Counted from the stretch's first letter, positions 1 through 4,839 are shown. The stretch is 9,508 nucleotides of DNA from Campylobacteraceae bacterium (GCA_027031505.1 JALVQH010000309.1:1-9508), one strand, 5' to 3'. The notes: generated by a model not told the origin, from the letters alone. A program made the numbers and translations.

Positions 1-1
1 A

Positions 2-160
2 CTGGGTTCTGCCATCGGGCTGGAGAAGCTCGCCCCGCTCGGTGCAGTAACCATCGGCGGCCTGATGATCGGGACGTTTATGACGCTGGTGTTTGTCCCT
101 ATTGTGTTTATCTGGACGATCAATGAAAAGAAAATCCGGGAAGTGTATGGGGAGGTTTAA
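2..160 (+). CDS. RND efflux transporter, inner-membrane subunit, C-terminal end (partial)
   Basis: The window opens inside this gene; the last 52 codons are present and end at a TAA. The visible protein has the pattern APLGAVTIGGLMIGTFMTLV followed by FVPIVF, a charged stretch and a stop. That is the last membrane helix and cytoplasmic end of AcrB/CusA-type RND pumps, where a GG-L-x-x-T-x-x-T-L-x-x-x-P pattern is usual. Such proteins sit in the inner membrane and export drugs, metals or solvents using proton motive force, together with a periplasmic adaptor and an outer-membrane channel. Substrate class cannot be told from this piece. The next gene starts 84 bases later on the same strand. 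Confidence 0.85.
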   Translation: MGSAIGLEKLAPLGAVTIGGLMIGTFMTLVFVPIVFIWTINEKKIREVYGEV

Positions 161-244
161 CCGTTTGGTAATGATAAGAGAGTAGAATGCTTTCTTGATC
201 TTGTGTGCTCATTCAAAAAGAAAAATGACCAAGGAGAAAAGAAA

Positions 245-859
245 ATGAATTTTAAAAACAGCCTTTTGAAAATGACCCGATCCAAAGAGAATTATTATGC
301 CAGTCTGGTTGTTGATGCATCGACGGCAACGGTATTTTTCTTTTATGCTTTGAAACTCAGTACGGATGCCTGGGCGACATTATCTCTGTTTCTGATGGGG
401 GTGTTGTTTTTCACGTTTCTGGAGTATGCAGTGCATGCATGGCTCTTTCATCTCAAACATCCTTTCAAAGTCTTTATCGAAGGGCATGCCCATCATCACC
501 AGGATCCGAAGAACTACGATGCGATGCCTTTTTTCATGTCGGCGGTCATTGCGTCGTTTTTTGCCGGGATCTTATCGCTGGTGATGACCTTGCCGGATGC
601 GTTGGCACTGGTCGGCGGTTTGACGCTGGGGTATTTCAACTACGGTATCATGCATCATCTGATGCACCGGAGAACTTTCAAAAACAACTACCTTCACTAT
701 CTCCAGCTTTTTCATGCTATCCATCACAAAAATCCAAAAGTCAACAACGGCGTAACCACCGATATCTGGGACAGAGTTTTTGGGACGTATCAGCGTTGGT
801 GTGATGACAAACCACTTGAGGAAGAGTATAGCAAAGGGCATTCGCTTCATGTGGCATAG
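245..859 (+). CDS. Fatty acid hydroxylase / sterol desaturase superfamily membrane protein
   Basis: A 204-residue di-iron membrane enzyme of the fatty acid hydroxylase superfamily (PF04116-like). The histidine clusters that bind the two irons are all present: HAWLFH (residues 64-69), HAHHH (81-85), HHLMH (137-141) and HAIHH (157-161). Hydrophobic segments lie near residues 22-38, 43-62, 96-118 and 120-136, leaving the His clusters on the cytoplasmic side as in the family. The ATG at 245 is chosen because AAGGAG lies at 231-236, eight bases upstream; a GTG at 203 in the same frame lacks such a site. Family members hydroxylate or desaturate lipid chains, carotenoids or sterols; the substrate here is unknown. 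It may be co-transcribed with the permease genes that start 57 bases downstream. Confidence 0.85.
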   Translation: MNFKNSLLKMTRSKENYYASLVVDASTATVFFFYALKLSTDAWATLSLFLMGVLFFTFLEYAVHAWLFHLKHPFKVFIEGHAHHHQDPKNYDAMPFFMSAVIASFFAGILSLVMTLPDALALVGGLTLGYFNYGIMHHLMHRRTFKNNYLHYLQLFHAIHHKNPKVNNGVTTDIWDRVFGTYQRWCDDKPLEEEYSKGHSLHVA

Positions 860-916
860 AGGCTTCTTTTGAAAACACGCTAACGTACCCATTCCATCTT
901 TTTATGAAGGTTTTCC

Positions 917-1339
917 ATGCAATCTTTTTTGAATGTGCTTAAAAAAGCCGCCAAAAATATGCTCAGTATGGCGCCGATGATCCTCGCGATCGTCGGGCTG
1001 GTCGGTTTGTTTCAAGGATTTGTGACACGTCACATGCTAGCATCGCTTTTCGGAGGCAATCCGGCGGTCGATACGCTGATCGGTACGTTGGCCGGGATGG
1101 TCGCGGTGGGACAGGCGATGATCAGCTACATCCTCGGCGGTGAGCTGCTCAGTCAGGGGGTGAGCATCTATGCCGTGGCGGCGTTTGTCCTCGCGTGGGT
1201 GACGCTGGGGGTTGTGCAGCTGCCGATGGAGATCGAGGTATTCGGGGGGCGGTTTGTCCTCTATCGCAATCTCCTGGCACTCGTCTCGACGATCCTTGTG
1301 GCGACGGCAACAGCTGGGGTGACACTGTGGCTGGCATGA
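917..1339 (+). CDS. Permease, first half (COG0701 / PF03773-like)
   Basis: A 140-residue integral membrane protein with about four hydrophobic helices (near 14-36, 58-78, 83-107, 115-138). The segment around residues 66-112 (GQAMISYILGGELLSQGVS, then AWVTLGVVQLPMEIEVFG) matches the conserved core of the predicted-permease family PF03773, which includes the organoarsenical exporter ArsP. Family members usually have eight or more helices in one chain of 300 or more residues, so this is half-length. AAGG at 907-910 serves the ATG. Its TGA overlaps the ATG of the next gene (ATGA at 1336-1339), which suggests translational coupling and a two-chain permease. The substrate is unknown; metals, arsenicals or small organics are family-level possibilities only. 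Confidence 0.75.
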   Translation: MQSFLNVLKKAAKNMLSMAPMILAIVGLVGLFQGFVTRHMLASLFGGNPAVDTLIGTLAGMVAVGQAMISYILGGELLSQGVSIYAVAAFVLAWVTLGVVQLPMEIEVFGGRFVLYRNLLALVSTILVATATAGVTLWLA

Positions 1340-2004
1340 ACAAACAGAATCCGGGAGCGGCCATGAGTGCCGGGAATGGCGTAGGAAAAGGCGCTGGGAA
1401 AGGCGCAGGAAATGGCGCTGAAAATGGCACCAGGAAAGGTGCAGGCAGCAATGGCGATGGAGGTGCCGGAAAAGGTGCCGGTCAGGGTTCGAAGCAGCAG
1501 CCGTTCCGTTTCAAGGGGCTCAAGCTCCTCGGGTTTGTTGTGCTCCTTTACGGCGGGGCGTATCTGTGGGATGCTTCCCGTGCGTTCAAGAGCCTCGAGG
1601 GGTTCGCCCACATCCTCGGCACCCTGATGCCGATCCTGATCGTAGTGACGGTACTGACGGCACTCATCAACCGCTTCATCGATCCCAAATCACTGGCCAG
1701 GCATCTCGGAGAGGAATCGGGGGTCAAGAGATGGATAATCGCCCTCTCGGCCGGCGTAGTGAGCCACGGCCCGATGTACGCCTGGTACCCGATGATCCAG
1801 GGACTGCGGGAAAAGGGAGCCCGGGATGGTCTGTTGATCGCCTTTTTCTACGCCCGGGCGGTCAAGGTAGCCCTCCTGCCGATGATGGTAGCCTATTTCG
1901 GGCTGACCTTTACCGTGGTGTTGACGCTGCTGACCCTGCTGGCGGCGTGGGGACAGGGGGTGGTGATGGATCGGGTGAGTGGATCAAGAAAAGAACGTGA
2001 ATAA
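1336..2004 (+). CDS. Permease, second half, with a Gly/Ala/Lys-rich N-terminal tail (COG0701 / PF03773-like)
   Basis: A 222-residue membrane protein from the ATG overlapping the previous stop. Residues 11-52 are a low-complexity tail built from Gly, Ala, Asn and Lys (for example GNGVGKGAGKGAGNG). Then come helices near 60-78, 95-112, 133-150, 166-186 and 188-205. SAGVVSHGPMYAWYP (138-152) and the FFYARAVKVALLPMM segment (170-184) fit the second repeat of PF03773 permeases. The protein most likely pairs with the product of 917-1339 to make a full transporter. An alternative in-frame ATG at 1363 has GGGAG at 1353-1357 and would drop only nine residues. The last 16 codons are nearly duplicated at 3136-3183. 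Confidence 0.75.
   Translation: MNKQNPGAAMSAGNGVGKGAGKGAGNGAENGTRKGAGSNGDGGAGKGAGQGSKQQPFRFKGLKLLGFVVLLYGGAYLWDASRAFKSLEGFAHILGTLMPILIVVTVLTALINRFIDPKSLARHLGEESGVKRWIIALSAGVVSHGPMYAWYPMIQGLREKGARDGLLIAFFYARAVKVALLPMMVAYFGLTFTVVLTLLTLLAAWGQGVVMDRVSGSRKERE
1363..1491 (+). repeat. Degenerate short-period coding repeat (Gly-Ala-Gly-Lys-like)
   Basis: This in-frame stretch repeats glycine-alanine-glycine-lysine/asparagine codons (units such as GGAAAAGGCGCT, GGGAAAGGCGCA, GGAAATGGCGCT) with roughly 12-base periodicity. Synonymous changes between units show it is not a perfectly uniform microsatellite. It encodes a probably disordered, positively charged cytoplasmic tail ahead of the first helix of the half-permease. 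Confidence 0.7.
1944..1991 (+). repeat. Direct repeat, copy 1 (permease 3' end)
   Basis: These 48 bases, at the 3' end of the second permease gene, recur at 3136-3183 in the same orientation with two mismatches (46/48 counted by eye). Past this block the two copies are only loosely alike, but both continue in frame to a TAA (2002-2004 and 3197-3199). The copies bracket the rep gene. Confidence 0.9.
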
Positions 2005-2019
2005 GGTACTGATTATTTA

Positions 2020-2068
2020 AATTGTCCTAAAATACACCAAAGACATAAAAATAAAATACAGGACAATT
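2020..2068 (+). promoter_or_regulatory. Inverted repeat at the rep start (candidate operator / translational switch)
   Basis: AATTGTCCT (2020-2028) is the exact reverse complement of AGGACAATT (2060-2068), with 31 bases between. The right arm contains the AGGA (2060-2063) that should act as ribosome binding site for the ATG at 2071. The repeat could be an autoregulatory binding site for the Rep protein, as is usual for Rep_3 initiators, or an RNA stem that hides the ribosome binding site. Which of these applies cannot be decided from sequence. Confidence 0.5.
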
Positions 2069-2070
2069 AA

Positions 2071-2838
2071 ATGATTCCTACACAAAAAAATATTGCAAAA
2101 TTACAGGCGGAAAAAAGAGCCCGGAAACACGAGACAGCGCGACGTCCCGGAGTGCACAGCAAAATTGCGGATAACTTTATCGAAAGCGCTATTACGCACA
2201 GCAATATCTCAGCACTCAAAACCATCTATTACCTCTCCACCATCTTGACAGAAGAAGATTTGGAGCATAAGCAGGATCAGGAGATCATCAAGCTTACGAT
2301 CGACAAGCGTCAGACACTGCACTATACTGAGATGACGGCACCGACGTTGATCCGAACGGCCAGGCAGATGCAGGAGACGAGTATCACGTTTGTGGATGAA
2401 GATGAGGTGATCGAGGGGATGGCGCTGGTACCGAGGTATCGATTTGTCCCCAATAGAAATACGATAGAGATCGACCTGTATGTCCGTATAGCCAGGATGA
2501 TCGTTGCCGTCAAAAAGCAATATACGCATATGAATATCAAAGAGTTGATGCATCTGAAAAAGGCGCACAGTATTCGTATGCTCGCACTCCTGAATCTCAT
2601 CGCAAAGGATGTAGATGGTTCTGAAAAGACGAGGTACATGACGCTCGAAGAGCTTCAGGCTTTTTTCGGGGTGCATTACGCAAACTGGAACGAGGTTGAG
2701 CGCAAAATCATCCGACAGGTCAAAGATGAGCTGGACACCCATGCTTCCCGAAGCTTTGTCTATGAAGCCGAATACGAATCACTGGGGAAAGGTCGTCCGG
2801 GATTTAAAAGGGTGCAGATTGTGGTGATTGATAGATAG
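2071..2838 (+). CDS. Replication initiation protein, Rep_3 / RepB family
   Basis: A 255-residue protein with the two-winged-helix build of plasmid initiators of the Rep_3 family (PF01051). A basic N-terminus (residues 1-30) precedes the first winged helix (about 40-150, including VPRYRFVPNRNTIEIDLYV). The second spans about 155-255 (HLKKAHSIRMLALLNLIA, MTLEELQAFFGV, then the family-like ending with KGRPGFKRVQIVV). Length is typical of intact initiators. In plasmids such proteins bind iterons, open the origin and repress their own gene. Here no clear iteron array, partition gene or mobilisation gene is nearby, so this looks like a plasmid-derived gene stranded in the chromosome, or a remnant of an integrated plasmid. 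AGGA at 2060-2063 is the ribosome binding site and lies inside an inverted repeat. Confidence 0.85.
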   Translation: MIPTQKNIAKLQAEKRARKHETARRPGVHSKIADNFIESAITHSNISALKTIYYLSTILTEEDLEHKQDQEIIKLTIDKRQTLHYTEMTAPTLIRTARQMQETSITFVDEDEVIEGMALVPRYRFVPNRNTIEIDLYVRIARMIVAVKKQYTHMNIKELMHLKKAHSIRMLALLNLIAKDVDGSEKTRYMTLEELQAFFGVHYANWNEVERKIIRQVKDELDTHASRSFVYEAEYESLGKGRPGFKRVQIVVIDR

Positions 2839-3025
2839 TTTTGTGTATTTCCCAGGCTACTGTCAAGAATCCAGAGGGATGTTATCTATGTATGATAAAA
2901 GTTTGCTTCACGATGTGCTCACAACTATTTCGATTTAAATGCTGAGACCGTTTTTGGACTTTGTGAGAAAAGAATAGGGGTTTTGAAAAGTACCTTGTAA
3001 GAGATTGGTGACAATTTATAGATAT
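2839..3025. other. Intergenic stretch without a recognisable gene
   Basis: AT-rich sequence between rep and the RecB-like remnant. I looked for iterons of 17-22 bases that would mark a Rep_3 origin and saw only weak similarity between 2951-2974 and 2979-3005, not a convincing array. No hairpin terminator is obvious directly after rep. Nothing else is claimed here. Confidence 0.4.
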
Positions 3026-3133
3026 TCACACCCCAACCACCTCCACCCGATCCTCCAGCAGATATACCACTTTCCCCTCCGTCGGTTTGCCGGTGATGCT
3101 TGCGATTGCTTCGATGTAGTAGGAGATTTGTTG
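3026..3133 (-). pseudogene. C-terminal remnant of a RecB/AddA-like helicase-nuclease
   Basis: Read leftwards, 35 codons give QQISYYIEAIASITG, then KPTEGKVVYLLEDRVEVVGV and a TGA at 3028-3026. The Q-x-x-x-Y-x-x-A-x-x-x-x-TGK pattern followed by a VVYL strand is the end of the PD-(D/E)XK nuclease domain of RecB/AddA-type exonucleases. The upstream part of the gene is missing. At 3134-3136 the coding sequence breaks abruptly and joins the duplicated permease end. The frame is clean over 35 codons, so decay is limited or recent. I am fairly sure it is a coding remnant; the RecB/AddA assignment rests on recognising a short motif. Confidence 0.55.
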
Positions 3134-3135
3134 AC

Positions 3136-3183
3136 GGCGTGGGGACAAGGGGTGGTGATGGATCGGGTGAGTGCATCAAGAAA
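3136..3183 (+). repeat. Direct repeat, copy 2 (detached permease 3' end)
   Basis: A near-copy (46/48) of 1944-1991. In frame it encodes WGQGVVMDRVSASR, against WGQGVVMDRVSGSR in the intact gene, and runs on to a TAA at 3197-3199. It has no permease sequence upstream of it, only the RecB-like remnant on the other strand, so it is a detached gene end and not a gene. Confidence 0.9.
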
Positions 3184-3243
3184 TGGACTAGCAGATTAAG
3201 TTCCTGACCACAAGACCCCGAGAAATATCTGTTGATACGTTTG

Positions 3244-3252
3244 TGGTATAAT
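3244..3252 (+). promoter_or_regulatory. Extended -10 promoter for the DUF4258/MqsA-like pair
   Basis: TGGTATAAT is a perfect TGn-TATAAT extended -10 element, 27 bases before the start codon. A TTGATA at 3232-3237 is too close (9 bases) to be a standard -35. The arms ACCACAA (3207-3213) and TTGTGGT (3241-3247) form an inverted repeat whose right arm touches the -10, a possible operator. Confidence 0.55.
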
Positions 3253-3276
3253 AGCTGGATAGGATAAAAGGTATGA

Positions 3277-3552
3277 ATGATGGATTTTGAATATCGTATT
3301 CACGCTGTTGAGAGGATGTTTCAACGCAATATTAGTGAAAAGGATGTTGAAGAGGCTGTCTTGCATGGAGAGGTTATCGAGAAGTACCCTGATGATGAAC
3401 CGTACCCCTCTTATCTGACCCTGAATTTTGATCAAGAAGGTGCCCTCCATGTTGTCTATGCAATCGGGGATCAAAAATATATCATTATTACAGCGTACCG
3501 CCCTGACCCCGATAAATGGGTATCGAATTTTCGACAAAGGAGTAAAACATGA
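3277..3552 (+). CDS. DUF4258 protein, probable toxin of a type II toxin-antitoxin pair
   Basis: A 91-residue protein of the DUF4258 family (PF14076). It shows the family pattern: HAVERMFQRNIS near the N-terminus, an acidic helix and G-E-V-I-x-x-Y (31-37), then PYPSYLTL, a central LHVVYAIGD and the closing IITAYRPDPDKW (70-81). In many genomes this family precedes a small zinc-finger antitoxin, as it does here. The likely role is an mRNA-directed ribonuclease-like toxin, by analogy with MqsR/RelE-fold proteins; this is inference. AAGG at 3268-3271 is five bases from this ATG and eight from a second ATG at 3280, so the true start may be one codon later. Its TGA overlaps the next ATG (ATGA at 3549-3552). 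Confidence 0.75.
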   Translation: MMDFEYRIHAVERMFQRNISEKDVEEAVLHGEVIEKYPDDEPYPSYLTLNFDQEGALHVVYAIGDQKYIIITAYRPDPDKWVSNFRQRSKT

Positions 3553-3779
3553 AATGTGTCATTTGCAAACACGGAGAGACATCCAGAGGAACCACTACCG
3601 TCACACTTGAACGCGATGCATCCACCATTGTCTTCAAAAATGTTCCGGCAGACATCTGTGACAACTGTGGCGAAAAATATATTGACAGTGCCACTACAAA
3701 AAAACTGCTGAGTGAGGCAAATGAAATGATCCGCAACGGCACGGAAGTGGACATCCGAAGTTACCGCCCGGCTGCCTGA
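3549..3779 (+). CDS. YgiT-type zinc finger protein, MqsA-like antitoxin
   Basis: A 76-residue protein with two CxxC pairs, Cys3/Cys6 and Cys37/Cys40, and the family segment VFKNVPADICDNCGEKY (28-44). This is the zinc-binding domain of the YgiT/MqsA antitoxins. MqsA of E. coli is about 131 residues and carries a C-terminal helix-turn-helix; here that domain is absent. The short form is common beside DUF4258 proteins. It should bind and neutralise the upstream product. The four-base overlap with the toxin gene implies coupled translation. Without the helix-turn-helix, autoregulation would need the complex to bind DNA some other way. Confidence 0.75.
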   Translation: MKCVICKHGETSRGTTTVTLERDASTIVFKNVPADICDNCGEKYIDSATTKKLLSEANEMIRNGTEVDIRSYRPAA

Positions 3780-3807
3780 TATACGGTAATGATCAAATAT
3801 CCATTTC

Positions 3808-3831
3808 TCACTTTGAGTGATTAGAATTTTT
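3808..3831 (+). terminator. Weak stem-loop after the DUF4258/MqsA-like pair
   Basis: TCACT (3808-3812) and AGTGA (3816-3820) form a five-base stem, followed by TTAGAATTTTT. A weak intrinsic terminator is possible; the stem is short and the first direct repeat of the brn flank begins in the T-rich part. Confidence 0.3.
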
Positions 3832-3853
3832 GGGTCTGGAACTAAATCCTAAA
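3823..3853 (+). repeat. Direct repeat family R1, copy A
   Basis: A 31-base segment with the core TTTGGGTCTG and TAAATCCTAAA. It recurs at 4736-4765 with one T fewer and three substitutions. The two copies lie on either side of the BrnT/BrnA genes. Confidence 0.75.
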
Positions 3854-3913
3854 TTTGATGTGAAAAGGATAGTAAGATGGAGGACAGGCGAACGTAACCG
3901 CTGACAGATTTTC

Positions 3914-4004
3914 TCACATAGCGGCTTTTTGCCGCTTCAAAGCCCCGCCGTATTTTTCAATCAGGCCAAGCTCCTCAGAGACAGGGGCAATCCCGGGTCG
4001 TTGG
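3914..4004 (-). pseudogene. Unidentified C-terminal coding remnant
   Basis: Read leftwards, one frame gives a protein-like ending, PGIAPVSEELGLIEK followed by YGGALKRQKAAM and a TGA at 3916-3914. It has no start and shares bases with another frame that looks HipA-like further upstream, so a frameshift inside one dead gene is possible. I do not recognise the family. The hairpin at 3920-3936 lies within its last codons. Confidence 0.3.
3920..3936. other. Perfect 6-base hairpin with a T5 loop
   Basis: AGCGGC (3920-3925), TTTTT, GCCGCT (3931-3936). No T-tract follows on either strand, so a terminator role is doubtful. It lies inside the decayed region upstream of R2 copy A. Confidence 0.5.
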
Positions 4005-4089
4005 CAGCTCCATTGTATACCCCTACCGAAATGACATCATACAGAGGGGCTAAAGGATACGAGTCGTCACAAACCACAAATGTGAAAAG
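3961..4089 (-). pseudogene. HipA-like toxin fragment (degraded)
   Basis: Read leftwards, an open stretch of 42 codons between stops contains DDSYPLAPLYDVISVGVY. The LAPLYDV-S pattern is characteristic of HipA-family serine kinases, the toxins of HipBA modules. The stretch has no start codon, begins inside the R2 repeat and ends after LSLRSLA at a TGA (3963-3961). The N-terminal and central HipA regions and any hipB partner are absent, so it is a relic. The match rests on a single short motif. Confidence 0.35.
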
Positions 4090-4101
4090 CTAACTATCCC
4101 C
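4052..4101 (+). repeat. Direct repeat family R2, copy A
   Basis: A block of about 50 bases whose 36-base core (4066-4101, beginning GTCACAAACCACA and ending CTAACTATCCCC) recurs at 4804-4839 with three mismatches. The preceding AAGGATA part is also shared. Copy A lies just downstream of brnA and copy B upstream of brnT. Confidence 0.85.
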
Positions 4102-4118
4102 TATCCAAATTGATAGTT
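4092..4118 (-). terminator. Possible terminator of brnTA
   Basis: On the minus strand, just after the brnA stop, AACTATC (4118-4112) can pair with GATAGTT (4098-4092), followed by AGCTTTTC. The stem is AT-rich and the loop is 13 bases, so this is a weak candidate. It uses the end of repeat R2. Confidence 0.3.
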
Positions 4119-4333
4119 TACTCCCACGCCATCGTCAACTGCCGCCGGGATCGGACGCAATCTTTGAGATAGAGATTGATCAGGCTCTGGTACGGGATAC
4201 CCGCCCGCTCCGACATCGATTTGAAATAATCAATTACCTCCTCTTCCAATCGCATCGTCACCTGCTTTTTGAGCTGTTTCGCGTAAGGATTCGGACGAGA
4301 TTTCATCGTACTAAGATCGTATTCATCTTTCAT
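4118..4333 (-). CDS. brnA: BrnA-like ribbon-helix-helix antitoxin
   Basis: A 71-residue CopG/BrnA-type antitoxin. An N-terminal tail (MKDEYDLSTMKSRPNPYAKQ) that would contact the toxin is followed by a ribbon-helix-helix: the strand KQVTMRLEE (23-31), helix one VIDYFKSMSERAG (33-45) and helix two YQSLINLYLKDCV (48-60). The start at 4333 is preferred because AAAGG lies seven bases upstream (4345-4341); ATGs at 4351 and 4366 are in frame but overlap brnT. Only four bases separate the brnT stop from this start. The protein should bind BrnT and, as a dimer, repress the promoter upstream of brnT. It is the second gene of the operon, the usual order. Confidence 0.8.
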   Translation of the reverse strand: MKDEYDLSTMKSRPNPYAKQLKKQVTMRLEEEVIDYFKSMSERAGIPYQSLINLYLKDCVRSRRQLTMAWE

Positions 4334-4337
4334 TTTC

Positions 4338-4625
4338 TTACCTTTGTGCATAATGTTTCGCTTCATTTCTGGTCGCCTGCTTTGCTGAGATGATGCGTAT
4401 TCTGCCCGTTTCATCGCGATAACAGTAACACACCAAGAGGAGCCGTAGCCTCTGGCTCACACCCAACATCAGGAACCTGTCTTCCCACTCCGAATGCTCA
4501 TCGTCGTAGAATTCAAGAGCAAATTCATCGTAAAAAACCGTTTGAGCCTCTTCAAAAGAGACACCGTGCTTTTTCCGATTGGTCTCTGCTTTGTTGGCAT
4601 CCCATTCAAATTTGATCTCATGCAT
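4338..4625 (-). CDS. brnT: BrnT toxin, RelE-fold ribonuclease
   Basis: A 95-residue BrnT-family (PF04365) protein of normal length. It shows the family hallmarks: FEWDANKAETNRKKHGVSF (6-24) with EEA after it, a mid-protein acidic run around residues 38-50 with D-E-H-S-E-W-E-D-R-F, and the C-terminal RIISAKQATRNEAKHY (77-92), the R-I-I-S-A-R-x-A-T-x-x-E motif. BrnT toxins cleave RNA and slow growth until neutralised by BrnA. It has a strong promoter, but its -10 lies almost against the start codon. An AGG nine bases upstream is the only ribosome binding site seen and sits in the same palindrome. Confidence 0.85.
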   Translation of the reverse strand: MHEIKFEWDANKAETNRKKHGVSFEEAQTVFYDEFALEFYDDEHSEWEDRFLMLGVSQRLRLLLVCYCYRDETGRIRIISAKQATRNEAKHYAQR

Positions 4626-4657
4626 TATATTGTACCTACAATGTATTTTTTTGTCAA
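4626..4657 (-). promoter_or_regulatory. brnT promoter with overlapping palindromic operator
   Basis: On the minus strand TTGACA (4657-4652), a 17-base spacer and TACAAT (4634-4629) make a near-consensus sigma-70 promoter. The -10 is one arm of a palindrome, ATTGTA-CC-TACAAT at 4629-4642 on the plus strand, extendable to 4626-4645 with one mismatch per arm. This is the expected place for BrnA binding and autorepression. The AGG at 4637-4635 in the palindrome is also the only ribosome-binding-like element. Confidence 0.75.
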
Positions 4658-4735
4658 GGGTTTTCCCTGCTGATTTGTAGCATACTTATTTTTGATGTAT
4701 GAGATCGAAAATATGTCAAATTGTCATAGTTTTAT

Positions 4736-4765
4736 AGAATTTTGGGTCTGTCATTAAATCCTAAA
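4736..4765 (+). repeat. Direct repeat family R1, copy B
   Basis: Second copy of the TTTGGGTCTG / TAAATCCTAAA segment found at 3823-3853. Here it is only 38 bases from the R2 core copy B (212 bases in the A pair), so the two R elements sit together as a compact unit. Confidence 0.75.
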
Positions 4766-4767
4766 GG

Positions 4768-4811
4768 AAGGATAGGGTCAGGTCGAAAGAAGGATATGGT
4801 TAGGTCACAAA
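4768..4811 (+). repeat. Two imperfect 22-base tandem units
   Basis: Units 4768-4789 and 4790-4811 both start AAGGATA and contain GGT-AGGTC-type cores (17 of 22 positions agree by eye). The second unit runs into R2 copy B. Confidence 0.6.
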
Positions 4812-4839
4812 CCACAGATGCAAAAAGCTAACTATCCCC
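4789..4839 (+). repeat. Direct repeat family R2, copy B
   Basis: Counterpart of 4052-4101; the core 4804-4839 differs at three of 36 positions. It contains an imperfect inverted repeat: GGATA and GTTAG on the left (4792-4803) against CTAAC and TATCC on the right (4828-4837). Confidence 0.85.

Noticed and set aside
1149..1451. Proline/phenylalanine repeat protein on the minus strand
   Set aside because: It is the antisense of the Gly/Ala/Lys repeat in the half-permease; no start signal or domain supports it.
2939..3005. Possible iterons for the Rep protein
   Set aside because: Only loosely similar segments were found; no set of three or more regular repeats.
2925..3179. 84-codon minus-strand open frame
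   Set aside because: It covers the RecB-like remnant in the wrong frame and shows no recognisable features; the remnant frame reads better.
4790..4837. Integron attC-like site (GTTAGGT with a partly matching CTAAC arm) near a toxin-antitoxin cassette
   Set aside because: GTTAGGT fits the core consensus, but the opposite arm AGCTAAC does not match RYYYAAC, copy A lacks the left core, and no integron integrase is present.
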